Assembly (NCBI GenBank): GCA_020205615.1
Contig: CM035160.1
Coordinates: 124,897,605-124,961,604, forward strand
DNA from: Panax quinquefolius
Taxonomy: Eukaryota; Streptophyta; Magnoliopsida; Apiales; Araliaceae
Reading direction: 5' to 3'
DNA: 64,000 bases
The notes below the pieces were generated by a model that saw only the letters and a list, made by a program, of their open reading frames with translations, had not been told where the DNA came from and searched no databases. Of this stretch, positions 35,481 to 48,125 are shown piece after piece; positions within the stretch are counted from its first letter, which is position 1; every line of letters begins with the position of its first letter. A program made the translations under genes and the position numbers.

Positions 35481-37147
35481 AAAATTTCATCCTCAAAATT
35501 TTAACCTATCTTTCTTCTCAACTTCTCTTCAAAGAAGTTCTTATCTTTCAAACATTCCCTCACCTTCATAACTTATCAAGGATTATGAAGTAGAATGAAC
35601 AATGAGGAATATAAGAATTCCTTTAAAACATTTTATATTTTTGCTGAGGGGTCAAATTGACCATGAACTCTTACTAGGTTTAACAACATGACGCCGTAAC
35701 CCTCCTTCCATGGTCAGTTTACAATCACCAAGAAGGTAAACTACCTCTTTCATACGTAGGCGATCAACCCATTGTATAACCCCATTTCGGGGTATGTTCA
35801 CCTCAGACTTAATCATTAGATTCCGCACCAAAACAATTTGGTTTTGCACAACTCTTCAAAGAAAGCTCGATTTTCTTTTAAACATGACATACCATTTGTC
35901 TATCCTAATCAAATAGCTTAGACCATACCAATAAATTGGATACCAACTTGAAACATTCATCTAGTCAAATCAATTGACATCGACTGCCCTTTAAATTCTT
36001 TTACAATACATCAAAATGTTTTATGACGTCATGATACCGTACTTTTCACAGTACGTTAAGGCCTTCATCAGTTTATGACTTTGTCATTATACATCATACC
36101 ACAGTGGGTTGTTGATCCGAAGATCACATCCAACACCAGGTTCAATTGCATTAATAACTCCATCTTTTTACCATCCTTGCATCAAATTCACAGATGATAT
36201 AAAATTCATTTTGATATTTTAAATAAATTTTTATCTAGCCGAAATAATTAGCATAGACATACAAAGAATAGCTCTTTTAAAATTCATTGGTTCCAAAAGT
36301 TTAACCAATTCTTTCTTTTTCACAACACGCACACATAAGCACGATTTCAATAAATTTCAAAATTTAGCATAGCTAGATGACTTTGGAATATCATATTATC
36401 CATCTTCCTTCATTATCTTGTTTGCGACAATACTTAATCCTCTCTAGCACCTTCAATGCTAAGTCTATTGAAAATACTTACTTTCAGTCTAAACATTCCT
36501 ATACTTTAGTATAGTCAATCAACATACCACATTTTATGTGTTTAGAAACTTTCCACAACCATATGTGTTTAAGAACTTATCTTCGCAATATGTAATCCAA
36601 GAAAAAATCAAGGACTATCCATATGCTTAGGGCTCAGAAACATAGCATATAACTATGAGTCACAAACTTTTCATAAGTATGAGTTTTAAGAACTTGCACC
36701 TATCTTATCATTCTCCACCTATCAAGTATATACATGAGAAAAGATTCACCTTCTCGTCACATACATATTGATAGCGTGACATATTATTCCAATGATTATC
36801 ACTATAATAACTAAGTAATCATAAACCCCCTCTCACTCGAAGGTTCGTACTACTCAGCTATCACATGAGTCCTCAATCAAAATCATAGAACTTCTTTCTC
36901 TTTACTTTATACGAATTTTCTTTAATTCGTATTCTATCCTTCTTAACTCAATCTGAGTTCTTCTTCACGTACTTCTTCGTAGTACCATTCATTCATAGCA
37001 TTAGCTATAAATCATTCATCGTTTAACAGCTCATCTATTATTATGATTCACTATGATCACGTGTTGATTTTCTTATCCTTCTCTCTACGATTATAGTCTT
37101 AGGTACTCCTACCTAAGGTTTAAAACCTATCTGCTTTTATACCAACT
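35396..37147 (-). mobile_element. Element A internal region, no recognisable coding domain
   Basis: Only 1.75 kb separates the two LTRs. A 65-codon minus-strand frame (35652-35849) has no motif that I recognise. No gag core, protease, RT, RNase H or integrase signature was found in either strand. The ends carry the primer site and the polypurine tract required for reverse transcription. Confidence 0.72.
37133..37145 (-). promoter_or_regulatory. Element A primer binding site (tRNA-Met type)
   Basis: The minus strand reads ttggtataaaagc two bases after the 5' LTR end (GGGCGTTACA). It resembles TGGTATCAGAGC with changes and fixes the minus orientation. Confidence 0.7.
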
Positions 37148-40100
37148 TGTAACGCCCAGAAATCAGGTCTATCTTCACACCCAGATTTCGTACGTCACGA
37201 GTACATCATTCATCCAACATACATCATTATATACTAAAATATAACAACATACATTCTTAAATCCCAGGTTCTAAAAACCTTATAACCTCTTTTATTACAA
37301 ATAATGATAAATACATTATTCATTTCATCTTACAAGAGTGACTTTTATTTGCCACCAAGGATACATAACAGTTCATTAACTAGTCAATAATTCAATTTCA
37401 TCTTTCTACATTACAAGTCTTCACTTGATCTTCTCGCTCATTCACATTCTGAATGTCACTTCATCTGGATACCGTCAACTTGATCTTTACGGGATCCTTA
37501 AGTTCTTCTAACATCGTTCCCTGAAAATGTTTTTCATTTAAAGCAAGTGTGAGCATTCAATTTCCCAGCAAGTCATAACAATTGAAAAAACAACTTTAAG
37601 ATTTTAAACGTTCCTTTAAAACTTCGATAACCGAACAAAGGCTATGAAGTAGCTTGAATAATAGGAATAATCTCGATTCCTATCATTTTAAAATAATATT
37701 CACTTTTACTTTGAAATACTTTTATTCTTCTACCTTTTTCATACACATTCTGTCTGGCTAGAATCATTAGCACAGACTTAACAATAACGGATCATCTATA
37801 AACAAAGCATTCTCTTATTGAACAGTTTAATTAAAAAATAGTTCATCTCATAGAAACACTGAAGTGTTCACATTGTGGCATAAGGCCTCATACATTCTAC
37901 CACCTTATACAAATATCGCACATTCACACATAGATAAAACTTCTCAAGTTCAACATTTGAGAAGTTTAAGAAACTAGCATTCATTTAGAATATGAATGAA
38001 GTTAGGAAACTTACCTTACACACAGCTACAACTTATGCTTAACTGCTCATTCCAATTCCTATGTAGCACATTAGGAAAACAACACATACACTAATTAGTC
38101 ATGTATATTTGACTTACGCAGTGGTTTACTTAATTTTACTTCTTAGGATTCGCGTTCTTGCAATATAAATTTACGCGACTAACTTTCATTACCGGTTTAC
38201 GGCTTCATGACATACGGAGATGTCTTACTCAAAACATTCATCATCTTTGATTAATTACATTCATATCTTCTTCTTATAACTTATATAGGATTCAACACAC
38301 ATCGTTTCCCGGCTAGTAGTCCATATGGTACTCTGAGTGGTTTTCCACAAATAACCAACAAACAACTTCCCGTCTCATCTACACTACCATCACAGTGAGT
38401 TAGATCGCTTGTCAGTTTCGTATATACCTTAGCTCTCTGAAGGAATTATATAGCCCACCTCCCATATGTCAACCATCAAAGGTTACGATTGTACCACAAC
38501 CTAAACTTATCCTAACTTATACGAACTAATAAACTATAATGTTCGTTAAGTCAACTTCTTATTCCTTATAGATTTCTGACAAGTAATTGCCATACCTCAG
38601 AATTCATTCTTTATCGTCTAAGTCATACAACCTTTTGTATACTCAGAGCGATCATTCCAGTTAATCATTAACTCGACTTCCATTAATCTTATTACCATTC
38701 GTTACTACTTTCTTGATACCATTCGTATCTTACTTAGTACTTTTGTTATCCATTTTATGAACCACATGTTCATTACTCGTTATTAGTTTCAAAGCCATAC
38801 CGATCGTTATATACTAAGATCGATTGTTCATCGCAACAATGTTTCATTCACCGCGTCTATACGCTTTATACTTATCTCTCATTATCACAACATAACATCA
38901 AAATGTTATTCATTACCTTCGTCACTCAACGTCTAAGGAATCACAATCATAGCAATCCCTCACGTTTGTTCATTGCGACTACGGTCCCCGGATATCGTTT
39001 TCGTAACCTGCATCTACATTCCTTATCTTTTAATCTCGCTTAATCTCTCCATTCAATCTTTACTAAAGGTTTAACTCACTTGATTAAGGTGTTACATTAG
39101 TCAAACATTATGTTCTTTATCTTCCCTTACGTTTTCCCTAAGAGCTGAGTAGCTAAAGGCTCTTCTCTGGCTTTTTCTCCACCCCGGGGCTGCGGCTCCA
39201 CACTCCCTTCTATCTCTCAGATGCAAAGACTAGTCTCCGGTCCACGGCTCCCTGGCCTGTTGTCAGAAGCGCCACTCTACAATGGCATGGATGAAAGCAT
39301 AGCGGCCAAGCCCTAACCGTAGAAATTTTTTCTAAGTGTTAAATCCAATTTGAGACGTTTACTTCCCGATCTTATAACTCCTTCGTTATAACTTGGAATG
39401 AGGTCGTTCCAAAGCAATTCTCTTCCTTATCTTACGTACTTCAATATTCCTCAAACATAAATTCATTCTGAATCCCTTGATGTGCGATTCAATTGGCTTA
39501 ATCTTCACCCTTCGTTCATTTTACGTTGTTAACGTTCTTCGTTCGTTCGTCCGTAATTCGGTCATCCGAACTCGGAACTCGATCATTCTTGAGTCTATGA
39601 CTCATGTTTTCTATGTTCTCTTACTTTCTTATGAAACCCTACACGTTTGGGTTCATTTACTAACTTTCTAATTCTCGTTCGTCCTTTACAAAATTTTTGC
39701 CATAATTTCGTTATAGCTCAGTTTAATCCATTCTTCACGAACGTTTCTACCGTTCTTAACCAAGAAATACACATATAACTTATATGCGATGGTTTTAAAC
39801 TTGTCCATCAACAACAATTATTCTATGATGGTTTTAAATTTGTCCATAAACAACGTTCTTCGCATTCTTCGTTCGTTCTTCATTTTTAATCGATATTTTG
39901 GATTACGATTTCACTTTTTCTTGGAATTTTATGTTATAGAACACCATTCCTTACTTATTTCACCTACTCATTCATTTAATCTACTCGGATCGTTCAAATT
40001 CATTACGAATCTTATACTTCCTTAAGAAATTTTTAACATAAACTTCAAATTCTTATTTTCTTTATTTCTCATGATTTCAACCATATGAAATCTTCCCTAA

Positions 40101-40270
40101 CATCATCTACTTCTTATTCTCATTAAGTTATGTATTTGAACATAAAAACTTAAGAAAAATTATACGAGATAAGGTTCCGGAGTACCTTTCTCCTTTAATC
40201 TCTTTCCGTCAAACAAAGGTAACTCACGATCAAGCTTTTCCTTTTCCTCTTTCTCTTCTTTCTCCCATCC

Positions 40271-40307
<37 letters not shown>

Positions 40308-41091
40308 GTGTTGGATTTTCAATATCCCAAAACAATGAACTTAAGGCTTGTATATATAGAAAACTAAGGCTAAGTGCGTTTTAGTCATTTTGCCCCAACC
40401 TCATTACTATTCCCACCTCCTTACTATTCCCGTAGCTTCCCTTGGAAGCTTCGTGGTTCCGTCTTTCGAGTTTCATCTGACAGTTTTAAAAACTACGATT
40501 CTTGGAATCCAAATTTTTTTCGATATTTCGTCTTTCCTTAACCATTTAACTTTTACGTATTCTTCGGATTTCCGAAAAACTGAAAAAACACTTTTTAGCG
40601 TTAAGCATTTTCATTCACGTTTTCCCGTAACGTAGTTAAACAAGTGAAAAGTACATAGCAGTACTTTTCGTCATTTTTATTTCGTCCAATTTCTGCACGT
40701 TTTTCGAGAAAAACTTTTATCGGCTTACTTAACTTTTCACGACATATTATCGTCAAATCTTTCAATGGAATGTCATTTCGACATATCGAACTCTTGGAAA
40801 GGCTTAGGTTATTCAAACCCTAACCCTTAAGGTTTCGTCGGGTGAATAGTGCCTATTTCGTCTTTTTCCCCAGAAATATTTTTATTCCCGAAATTTTTTT
40901 ATTTTCGTCTTGAAAAATCTTACTCGTTCAGTCTAGCTCATAGCGAGAATCATCCTGACTTATAATCATCCTAGGTTATAGAATGATTAATAAACACATA
41001 ACACAGAATAATATTAATAAAAATTCATTTTATTAATAACTAATTCTTTAAACTTAAAAATTTGGACAATCCGAATTTCCGGGTCGTCACA
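37148..41091 (-). repeat. Element A 5' LTR, uninterrupted (3.94 kb)
   Basis: TG...CA ends, followed by target duplication agctt. It is the reference showing where C and B inserted into the other LTR, at the positions equivalent to 37845 and 40463. It contains a (TC)n run at about 40275-40303 and a GC-rich patch near 39170-39310. Its ORFs have no family signature. Confidence 0.9.
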
Positions 41092-41794
41092 AGCTTAGCA
41101 GGATCCAGGGAAGTCCTCTGTTCTTTTATTTCAATATGTTTACAATGAGGACATTGTACTTGTTAAGTTTGGGGGAGTTAGTTTTATTTTATTGTTTCAT
41201 GTTTTAGCATTTAGTTTATGTCATATATGTTGGCATTCATGTCATATAGTTTTCATTTGCACAATAGTTTTTTTTAATAGTTTTTAATGTATTTAGTTTC
41301 TTGTTATTTAAGATTAAAAAAAATTGAAAAATTAAAAAAGTATAAATTTTCAAAATTAGTAGTTAGTTTACTATGTTTATATAGCATTTTTTACATCTTG
41401 CATGAGTCCAGCTGTTTGATATTTACAGTTTGTTTTGGCCAATGATGAGATTGGAATTGGATAGACAAGTATATTACTAACTATTAGAGTTTTGATGTGA
41501 TTTCTTGTTATGAATTGAGTCTTTTTCTGTTTGAAACTGGAATAATAAGGATAGCACAGTAAAAATAACTTGTTGATTGAGTTTAAATTGATACATAATG
41601 GGACTCTAAAAGATAATACTAGTTTGAATGAAAGAATGACAAGAATAAGTAGTGATGGCTAAAGTTAGATAAGAACCTAAGTTTGGGGGAATATTTGGGG
41701 TATATAAGCTATATAAAAAAAAGAAGAAAAAAAGTATGAATAAACACTATGGCGTGCTAGTCTAGTTGTGTGGCCTTTTTTACTTGAGTAAGTA
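41092..41794 (+). mobile_element. Athila-1 3' non-coding region, part 1
   Basis: Resumes from 5933 and matches Athila-3 at 60876-61470 in order: ggaagtcctc, a block near gaggacattgt, ttaagtttgggggag, gccaatgatgagattg, and aacctaagtttggggga near 41675. It is interrupted by the solo LTR after aagta (41790-41794). No ORF. Confidence 0.8.
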
Positions 41795-43099
41795 CGTGAC
41801 ACCCCCAAAATTTGGTATATATCATCCATTCTGAGTCGCCAGATACATGATACATAATTCAAATACAACTTCATTTATACTGTTGTTGAAGTCGTCAGAT
41901 AGAATACAAACCACGATTAACTATGAGTTTTAATACAAATGTATGTAACTCTCATGGTACCTCGACCACAACCTTACAATGATACTTTACATAAAAGTAT
42001 AGTCAAAAACTGTTTTAGAAATTAAAATCTTTGGGAAGTGCTCAAGGAAACCTTCGTACATGGGAGGCCATGTGTCTAGGTTATGATAGATATCATATGT
42101 CCACAGAATTATCCTTGGTTGACCCAATAGACCCCAAAGAAAAATGAGAAGAATACTATCATCTTCTTTCCAATGCCGAGTCTTCTCTTGACATATAACT
42201 ATCTTCACTGTCTCCAAGTGAATATTATATTTTAAATAAACTCCAAGATCATATAGGTAGTGCCCGTAGATATACTCAGCAAGTGGATGCGCACAACCTT
42301 GTCTTATGATAACATGAGGTTGTATGTCATTAGACATCTTGTATGATAGTGGCAAAACACCCTTCCAAAGTTGGGTTCACCTCACCCTATTTGATTCACC
42401 AAATATAACTAGTAAATGATGTATAGAATACAACACACTTTTCTATATTGTCTAGGGAGAACCTCCACATCTAGAGACCACCGTACTATTCCCCTGTTAT
42501 CCCCGCTCGACTAGACAACACTCTTACGACAACACTCTTATTACCTGAAAGGAATTGTGAAGCAGAAAGGGTGAGCACAACTAGCCCAGTAAAGAATATT
42601 ATGATTAAAGATAATTAAATTATCAATAGCTTTCATCAATAATAAATCAGAGATTTAGAACATATGGTAGATGATAAAACCTTTCAACCATAGTTGCAGC
42701 GGAACGAGCAATCCATTAGAAGAGTCAAATAGACCATAAGGTCTATTATCTCTCTATGTTAAAAGTCCACCAATAATGTTTTATCCATGTAAAATAAATC
42801 AACAGTTCCTGGCCCACATTCATATGAATAACTCATAATCATAATTGTGGTTCTAAATTCCTCTTCGCAACCGGGAAGAAGATAATTTTCATCACCTATC
42901 TTCACCGAAACATCAAAAATCATGGTTATACCAAATCGAATTCCCTTTCATAATCATCTTAATAAATTCATCTTTGCACTACTACCAAAGATATTTATTA
43001 ATAATTCATCTTTGCACTACATGCCAAAGACATACAACTGTATTTTAATAGAGTTAAGTAGAGCATGATATCTACTATCTTCTACGAATTAAAAGTGTA

Positions 43100-43560
43100 T
43101 AATAAATATTTTATCGCTGAGACTCAGCTTAATAAATAATCCACATCATCAAATTATCCATGCACCACGGCCAATGATATTCGTTAGTATCACATCCATG
43201 AATTATCCATGCACTACGGCCAAAGATATTCATTATTATCACATCCATGAATTAATATTTCATCGCCGAGACTCAGCTCAATAATTAATCCACATCATCG
43301 AATCATCCCTGCACTACAGGCCAAGGATATTCATTAGTATCACGACCACGAATTATCCATGCACTACGGGCCAAAGATAATCATGTTTTTATCAACGGTC
43401 CTAATCATGCCATAAAACAATACATCTTTGCACCCTTGGCCGAAGAGAATCCATAGCCATAATCATACCAAAAACTGTCGATCAACGCACTACAGGCCAA
43501 TGAGGATTTTTACCACATCATTCGTAACATTACGGTCATGATTATACCGAATGATCCCTG
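43100..43560 (-). repeat. Diverged modules related to the 57-bp minisatellite
   Basis: Several copies of atccatgcactacgg(c)caaagat followed by attcattagtatcac appear in reversed orientation at irregular spacing. They are the non-amplified relatives of the 31640-31950 array. Confidence 0.75.
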
Positions 43561-44399
43561 GTCATAATCATACTAAGTCCATCTATGCACTCCATGCCAC
43601 AGATGACTTTCAACAGAATATAAACATGAGGATGATGACAATGATATAAGAATTCTATAAAACAAGTTCAAGAATTAATTTATCCAGGAACCAATATCGT
43701 CCAAATTGTCAACATGATACTGCTTTGTGGTGTAAAATTCAAGAATGCTCAGAAGAATATTTCCATGAAAAGATACTGGATTAAGCGCAAATATCAAGGA
43801 TATTCCAGTAATTTCATGGAGTATAGAAGTCAAAGTTTTAACCAACTGAGTATAATAACGAATGAAATAACAAAAGAATTCACCAAGCATGCGATAGACC
43901 GTACAGACAGGTTATTCCAACAGAATAATAAATAATGGAACCAGGTCATGCATAAACGCACAAATAGGATATTACAACAGAATTATAAATAATGAAACCA
44001 GGTCATGCGTAAAGCACAAACAGGATGTTCCAACAGAATGATAAATAATAGAACCAGGTCATGCGTAAAGCACAGACAGGATGTTCCAACAAAATAATAA
44101 AGAATGGAATAATAGAAGAATTTCACCACGTATGCAGTACTTTGCATAGACAGGTTATTCCAACATAATAATAAGGAATAGAATAACAGAAGTTCTCTTC
44201 ATGAATACAAAAGAAATAACACCCCTTACTTTAGTATGAGATTGAATACTGCAGTAGTGTAGTAACATAATACTCTTCTTCTTTCTCTCTTATTCTCTCT
44301 ATACTTTCTCTCTCTATAGCTTAAATGAATTCCTCAAAAATAATGAAGAACTAGGCCTCTATTTATAGAAGATTTCTAGCTTAGCACTTGTAATGTGAA

Positions 44400-44607
44400 A
44401 AGGCAAGCGGTTTGACGACTGGTGATGTGAAAAGAAAAGTGGTTTAATGCCTGTAATGTGAAACACCAAGTGGTTTGATGCCTGTAATGTGAAACACCAA
44501 GTGGTTTGACGCTTGTAATGTGAAACGACAATTGGTTTGACGCCTGTAATGTGAAAAGAAAATTGGTTCGACGCCTGTAATATGAAATGGCAAGTGTTTT
44601 GACGTTT
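44400..44607. repeat. 31-bp tandem repeat, about 6-7 copies
   Basis: Unit gtggtttgatgcctgtaatg plus tgaaacaccaa, with substitutions between copies. Present in this solo LTR but not in the element B LTRs. Confidence 0.85.
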
Positions 44608-45303
44608 GGTAAAGGTAATTAATATTGGCGAAAGAGACTCTTAGATGATGACATATGGGCCCCCATAGAATAACCAAACTTACCACAAACGTCTCATAAT
44701 AGACTCTTTATATATCAAGGATTGGATAAATATTATCACAAATCATTTTATTTTTAATCAACACATATTTAATCTTTTAACAATTATTAATCATTAATAT
44801 TATAACTTGTCGTCTCAATTATTGATTTAATAATATAACATATTATACAGATGATACTGTGAAAATAATTAAATCAATAATATAAGAGATATGATGCAAC
44901 AATTACTGTAGCAATAATTGAGTATAACTGAGTGACTTCTCACGTAAGCATCAATAATCAATATCGTGTGCTACTATGAAACCACGGGTAATACTGTACC
45001 TTTATTACCGGGTATTTCAACAGTTAACGGTAAAACTTCCACCGTTATTTTTATTAAAAGATAATTTTGTCATTTTCTAACTCCGACAATAATTCTGTTA
45101 TGGGGCCTACCAATGATTGTGTCGTCGTACGAATATTCCCCGACAAAAAGAATATTCCCCGACCAAACGAATATTTTATAACAACCTGCGTACTTTGCAA
45201 AAATTTTCAAATATTACCCTTAACTTTAAACTTTTATCAATTTAACTATTTACCAAAATAGAAAAATTAAATACTTTTATTTCATAAAATTCGGGGTCTC
45301 ACA

Positions 45304-45854
45304 AAGTAAGCCCGAGGGGGTTATCTTTTCACCTAGCACCTTAAGGTCTTAATGTCTTGGGAGTCATTGGTCGAAAGCCCGTTAAGGTAGCATTGTAAAG
45401 CCTAAGGGAATAAGACATTGCATATCTATGTGTATATAAACCAAAAGTAAAAATGAATAAAATGGGAAATAAGAGCAAAAAGCCCCTGTAGATGAAAAAT
45501 AAAGCATAAGTATCCCATGTTGACCCTCAATATTGTTAATTATTTGATTTTAGTTGGATCTAGTTTGTTTTAGATTTCTTGATTTTACACTGTATGATGC
45601 CTTTGAAGAGACTTGTTATGTATTAAATTTGATTTTATATCAGTTAACATTGTTGTGGAGCACACACGCACTATATTAGTGATAATAGTCTAAGATGCAT
45701 TATCATGTTTACTTGATTTCTCTAAGGCCGATTGAATATACTTGTTTATGTCATTACTGCTCGATTCGTAGGCATGTTGATTAGTTGCATTGAATAGCAT
45801 TGTTGTTTTGTGTTTTTACTTGAGGACAAGCAAAGGTTTAAGTTTTGGGGTATT
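45304..45854 (+). mobile_element. Athila-1 3' non-coding region, part 2, with polypurine tract
   Basis: gagcaaaaagcccc and taagtatcc match Athila-3 near 61587 and 61633. The end gaggacaagcaaaggtttaa then gttttggggtatt (about 45826-45854) is the polypurine tract region before the LTR. Confidence 0.8.
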
Positions 45855-47404
45855 TGATGAGTTGATTTTATACCCATTAATTGAGTGCATTTGAGCTTAA
45901 TTTTTTGGAAGTTTTTAAGTGTTTGTGTCTATTCATGCATGTTTTAGGTTTTTTGTAGGAATTGAGACAGAAGCTACTTGTATCGACGTTTGAGGTTGCT
46001 ACATTTGAATTTTTTGGTGGCCATTTGCATAACAGTCACTTCCAACCCAATTTCGACCTTCATCCGTCCGTTCTTTCTCCATTCTCAAAGAATAAAAGTT
46101 ATAGATCTCGTCGAGATCTTCGATTTGATTTGTAGCAGGCCTCGTAACTGATTTCGGATCAAACGTTATAGCCATTTTACCTGAGGAAACTGCAGCAGAA
46201 AAAAGGATACCCGCCGGGGCAGGAGTACAAGTCTAAAAACGGTAGCATAGCCCACCGGGGCCAGCCTAGCCATTAGAAAAAGCCCGTTGGGGCGGGGGTA
46301 CGCGCAGAAAAAGTAGTTTTTGTTAGAATTTGAGTTCAAGAAGGATTGGATCGAGCTGATAGACTCAAAGACTTCAAGGAGGACTTAAAGACATATAAAG
46401 AGGCATATAAAAGGAGGAGAATGACAAGGATTAGGGGAGAAGGAGGATTCCATTATTGTAGATTAAATAAAATTTGGATCAAGACCCTAGTTCTTATTGG
46501 TTTTTGAGATTGATTCAAGTTGGAGACCATTGAAGATCAGGAGCAGGAGCTTGAGGAAGATGGAGATTTGCTGACAACATGTTTATTCTTTACTCTACTC
46601 TTACTTTTGTTTTTCAATGTTATTTCAATTATGGATTCTTAGTTTTAATTCATTAATCATGAACTAAATCTTTTGTTTAAGATTTCAATGGATCGTATTG
46701 CATAGCTTATTTTTGTATGCGTCTCTATTAATCATTGTGATTATTTCTGGATTGTGTATTATGATTTGTGATGAATTGTTTAATTGCCTAGCTAACAATT
46801 ACCGTGATAATCTATATGAACTCGAGAGATGAAGTATAGATTTAGATCTTATCATAATATCATGTGATTGTGTTTTCTGCATGGCGTTGGAATACATAAT
46901 TTATGTCTAGGATAGAGATATTCCTAGCCTTGCATGTAATCTAATAAAGAACTTCTGCTTAAAATCCTTTTTTAATTGTAATTCACATAGAGATATAGTG
47001 AATTAGTTACTTAGGGTGTTCTTCTTAATTCTACCATATTTGGATTTAAGTTTATTTAAGTATGGTTCATTGAGAGATGGTCATATTTGCTTATGTGTTC
47101 TTGATTAACAATTCAAAATAGTGAGCTTAATTAATAAGAAGTGTATTAATTTAAATAAAGTAATAAGTGATGTTCTGATCTTAAATCTTCATAATCTGAT
47201 ATTTTAATTAGTGGTAATTGCAATTAGTGCAATTAAATAATTTAATTCATAATCTTTAATTGATTGTTTAAATAAAATTAGTTTGGTTAAGGGTTAGTAT
47301 TTGGTAATTTGTATTAATAATTCCTAGTGGAAACGATACTCTACTTTCACTTTATTACTTGTTGACTACGTATACTTTTGTGCGTAATTAGATTTTACCC
47401 AACA
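45855..47404 (+). repeat. Athila-1 3' LTR (1.55 kb)
   Basis: Starts TGATGAGTTGATTTTATACC and ends TTTTACCCAACA. Shares a common body with 48126-49491 and 54380-55257 (for example the gattcatgaactaaat and gagatatagtgaattagtta areas). Contains GC-rich near-palindromes at 46209-46228 and 46282-46304 in otherwise AT-rich DNA. Confidence 0.85.
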
Positions 47405-47736
47405 ACTGCAAGTCTTGAAGGAATCTGTGAGATTCAAAGATGGTAAAGATATTCTTAGTGGATTTCCTACTCAAGGAGTAGAATAATGGACTAGGAGCCT
47501 TGAGTGCTCTAAACCACTTAAAAACACTGTATCTCTTATATTCTTGCCATAACTGCTATATCTGCTATAAATGCTTATCTCCTATCAAATCGTTTTATCT
47601 TAAAGGGAAAATAAACAAATCTCAAATTCTAATGTGATTAAATCATTATCAAAACTAACAAGTATTTTTGACAAGAATTTTTAAAATATCTATTCAACCC
47701 CCCTATAGATAATTATTGTGCCTCTACGAACTAACA
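47405..47736 (+). repeat. 3' fragment of another copia LTR
   Basis: The final part, tattcaacccccctatagat then gaactaaca, is the style of the last bases of many copia LTRs. No partner LTR or coding region is seen in the window. Confidence 0.5.
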
Positions 47737-48125
47737 CCTTTCACCATACAGTGTCCTAATTAAATATAAGACATGGAATTACTGTCATGTCTTATTTAAT
47801 TTAATTATATGTATTTCGATTCCTAAATGCACAACTCCTAATGAATGCAAATTAGAAACTACTTTCTAATTTCATTCCACCTTGGCCAAGGATTCCTGGG
47901 TTGTCGTTTATCGAATCACATTGGATATATCTCTTCTTTTACTAGAAGTGGTAGATTATTTATTAATCATTCATTATCTACATATATAACTTATTACACC
48001 CAAGCATACTTTTTGATATACTCTAAAGGTCTTAAGGAATAAGTCAAAGTGTAAATCATTATATACAAGATATTATGATGATCTCAAGTCTAAGGATTAC
48101 TTGTACTACTATCACTACATGAATT
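47737..48125 (-). repeat. Reversed fragment of the copia LTR family
   Basis: Reverse complement of about 20575-20955 (same order of ccaccatacaatgtcc-like, acatggaattac and cttattcc blocks), more diverged than the two LTRs at 20129 and 27645 are from each other. Cut at gaatt (48121-48125) by Athila-2; the rest may lie beyond the window. Confidence 0.8.

Larger units (their letters stand above)
5934..41091 (-). mobile_element. Gypsy-type LTR element A, minus strand, heavily nested (LARD-like)
   Basis: The outer ends are TGTAACGCCC at 5934 and CGTCACA ending at 41091, flanked by a perfect 5-bp target duplication agctt (5929-5933 and 41092-41096) inside Athila-1. On the minus strand the order is 5' LTR (37148-41091), tRNA-Met-type primer site, a 1.75 kb internal region, polypurine tract, 3' LTR (5934-35395, in three pieces). 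Without its two big insertions it would be about 9.6 kb, mostly LTR. It encodes no recognisable gag or pol, so it must have moved using another element's proteins, like large retrotransposon derivatives. Confidence 0.88.
41795..45303 (-). repeat. Solo LTR related to element B (3.5 kb), minus strand
   Basis: The left end cgtgacacccccaaaa and right end tcggggtctcaca are the reverse complement of B LTR ends, with the first T changed to C. A perfect duplication aagta flanks it (41790-41794, 45304-45308). It is about 1.1 kb longer than B LTRs, partly from a 31-bp repeat array and extra gatactaatg modules. No internal region, so a solo LTR. Confidence 0.9.

Noticed and set aside
35652..35849. Minus-strand 65-codon frame in element A as a gag relic
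   Set aside because: No gag, protease or zinc knuckle motif; too short to call.
41987..42355. 122-codon minus-strand frame in the reversed solo LTR
   Set aside because: No homolog recognised, and the corresponding place in the element B LTRs is not open.
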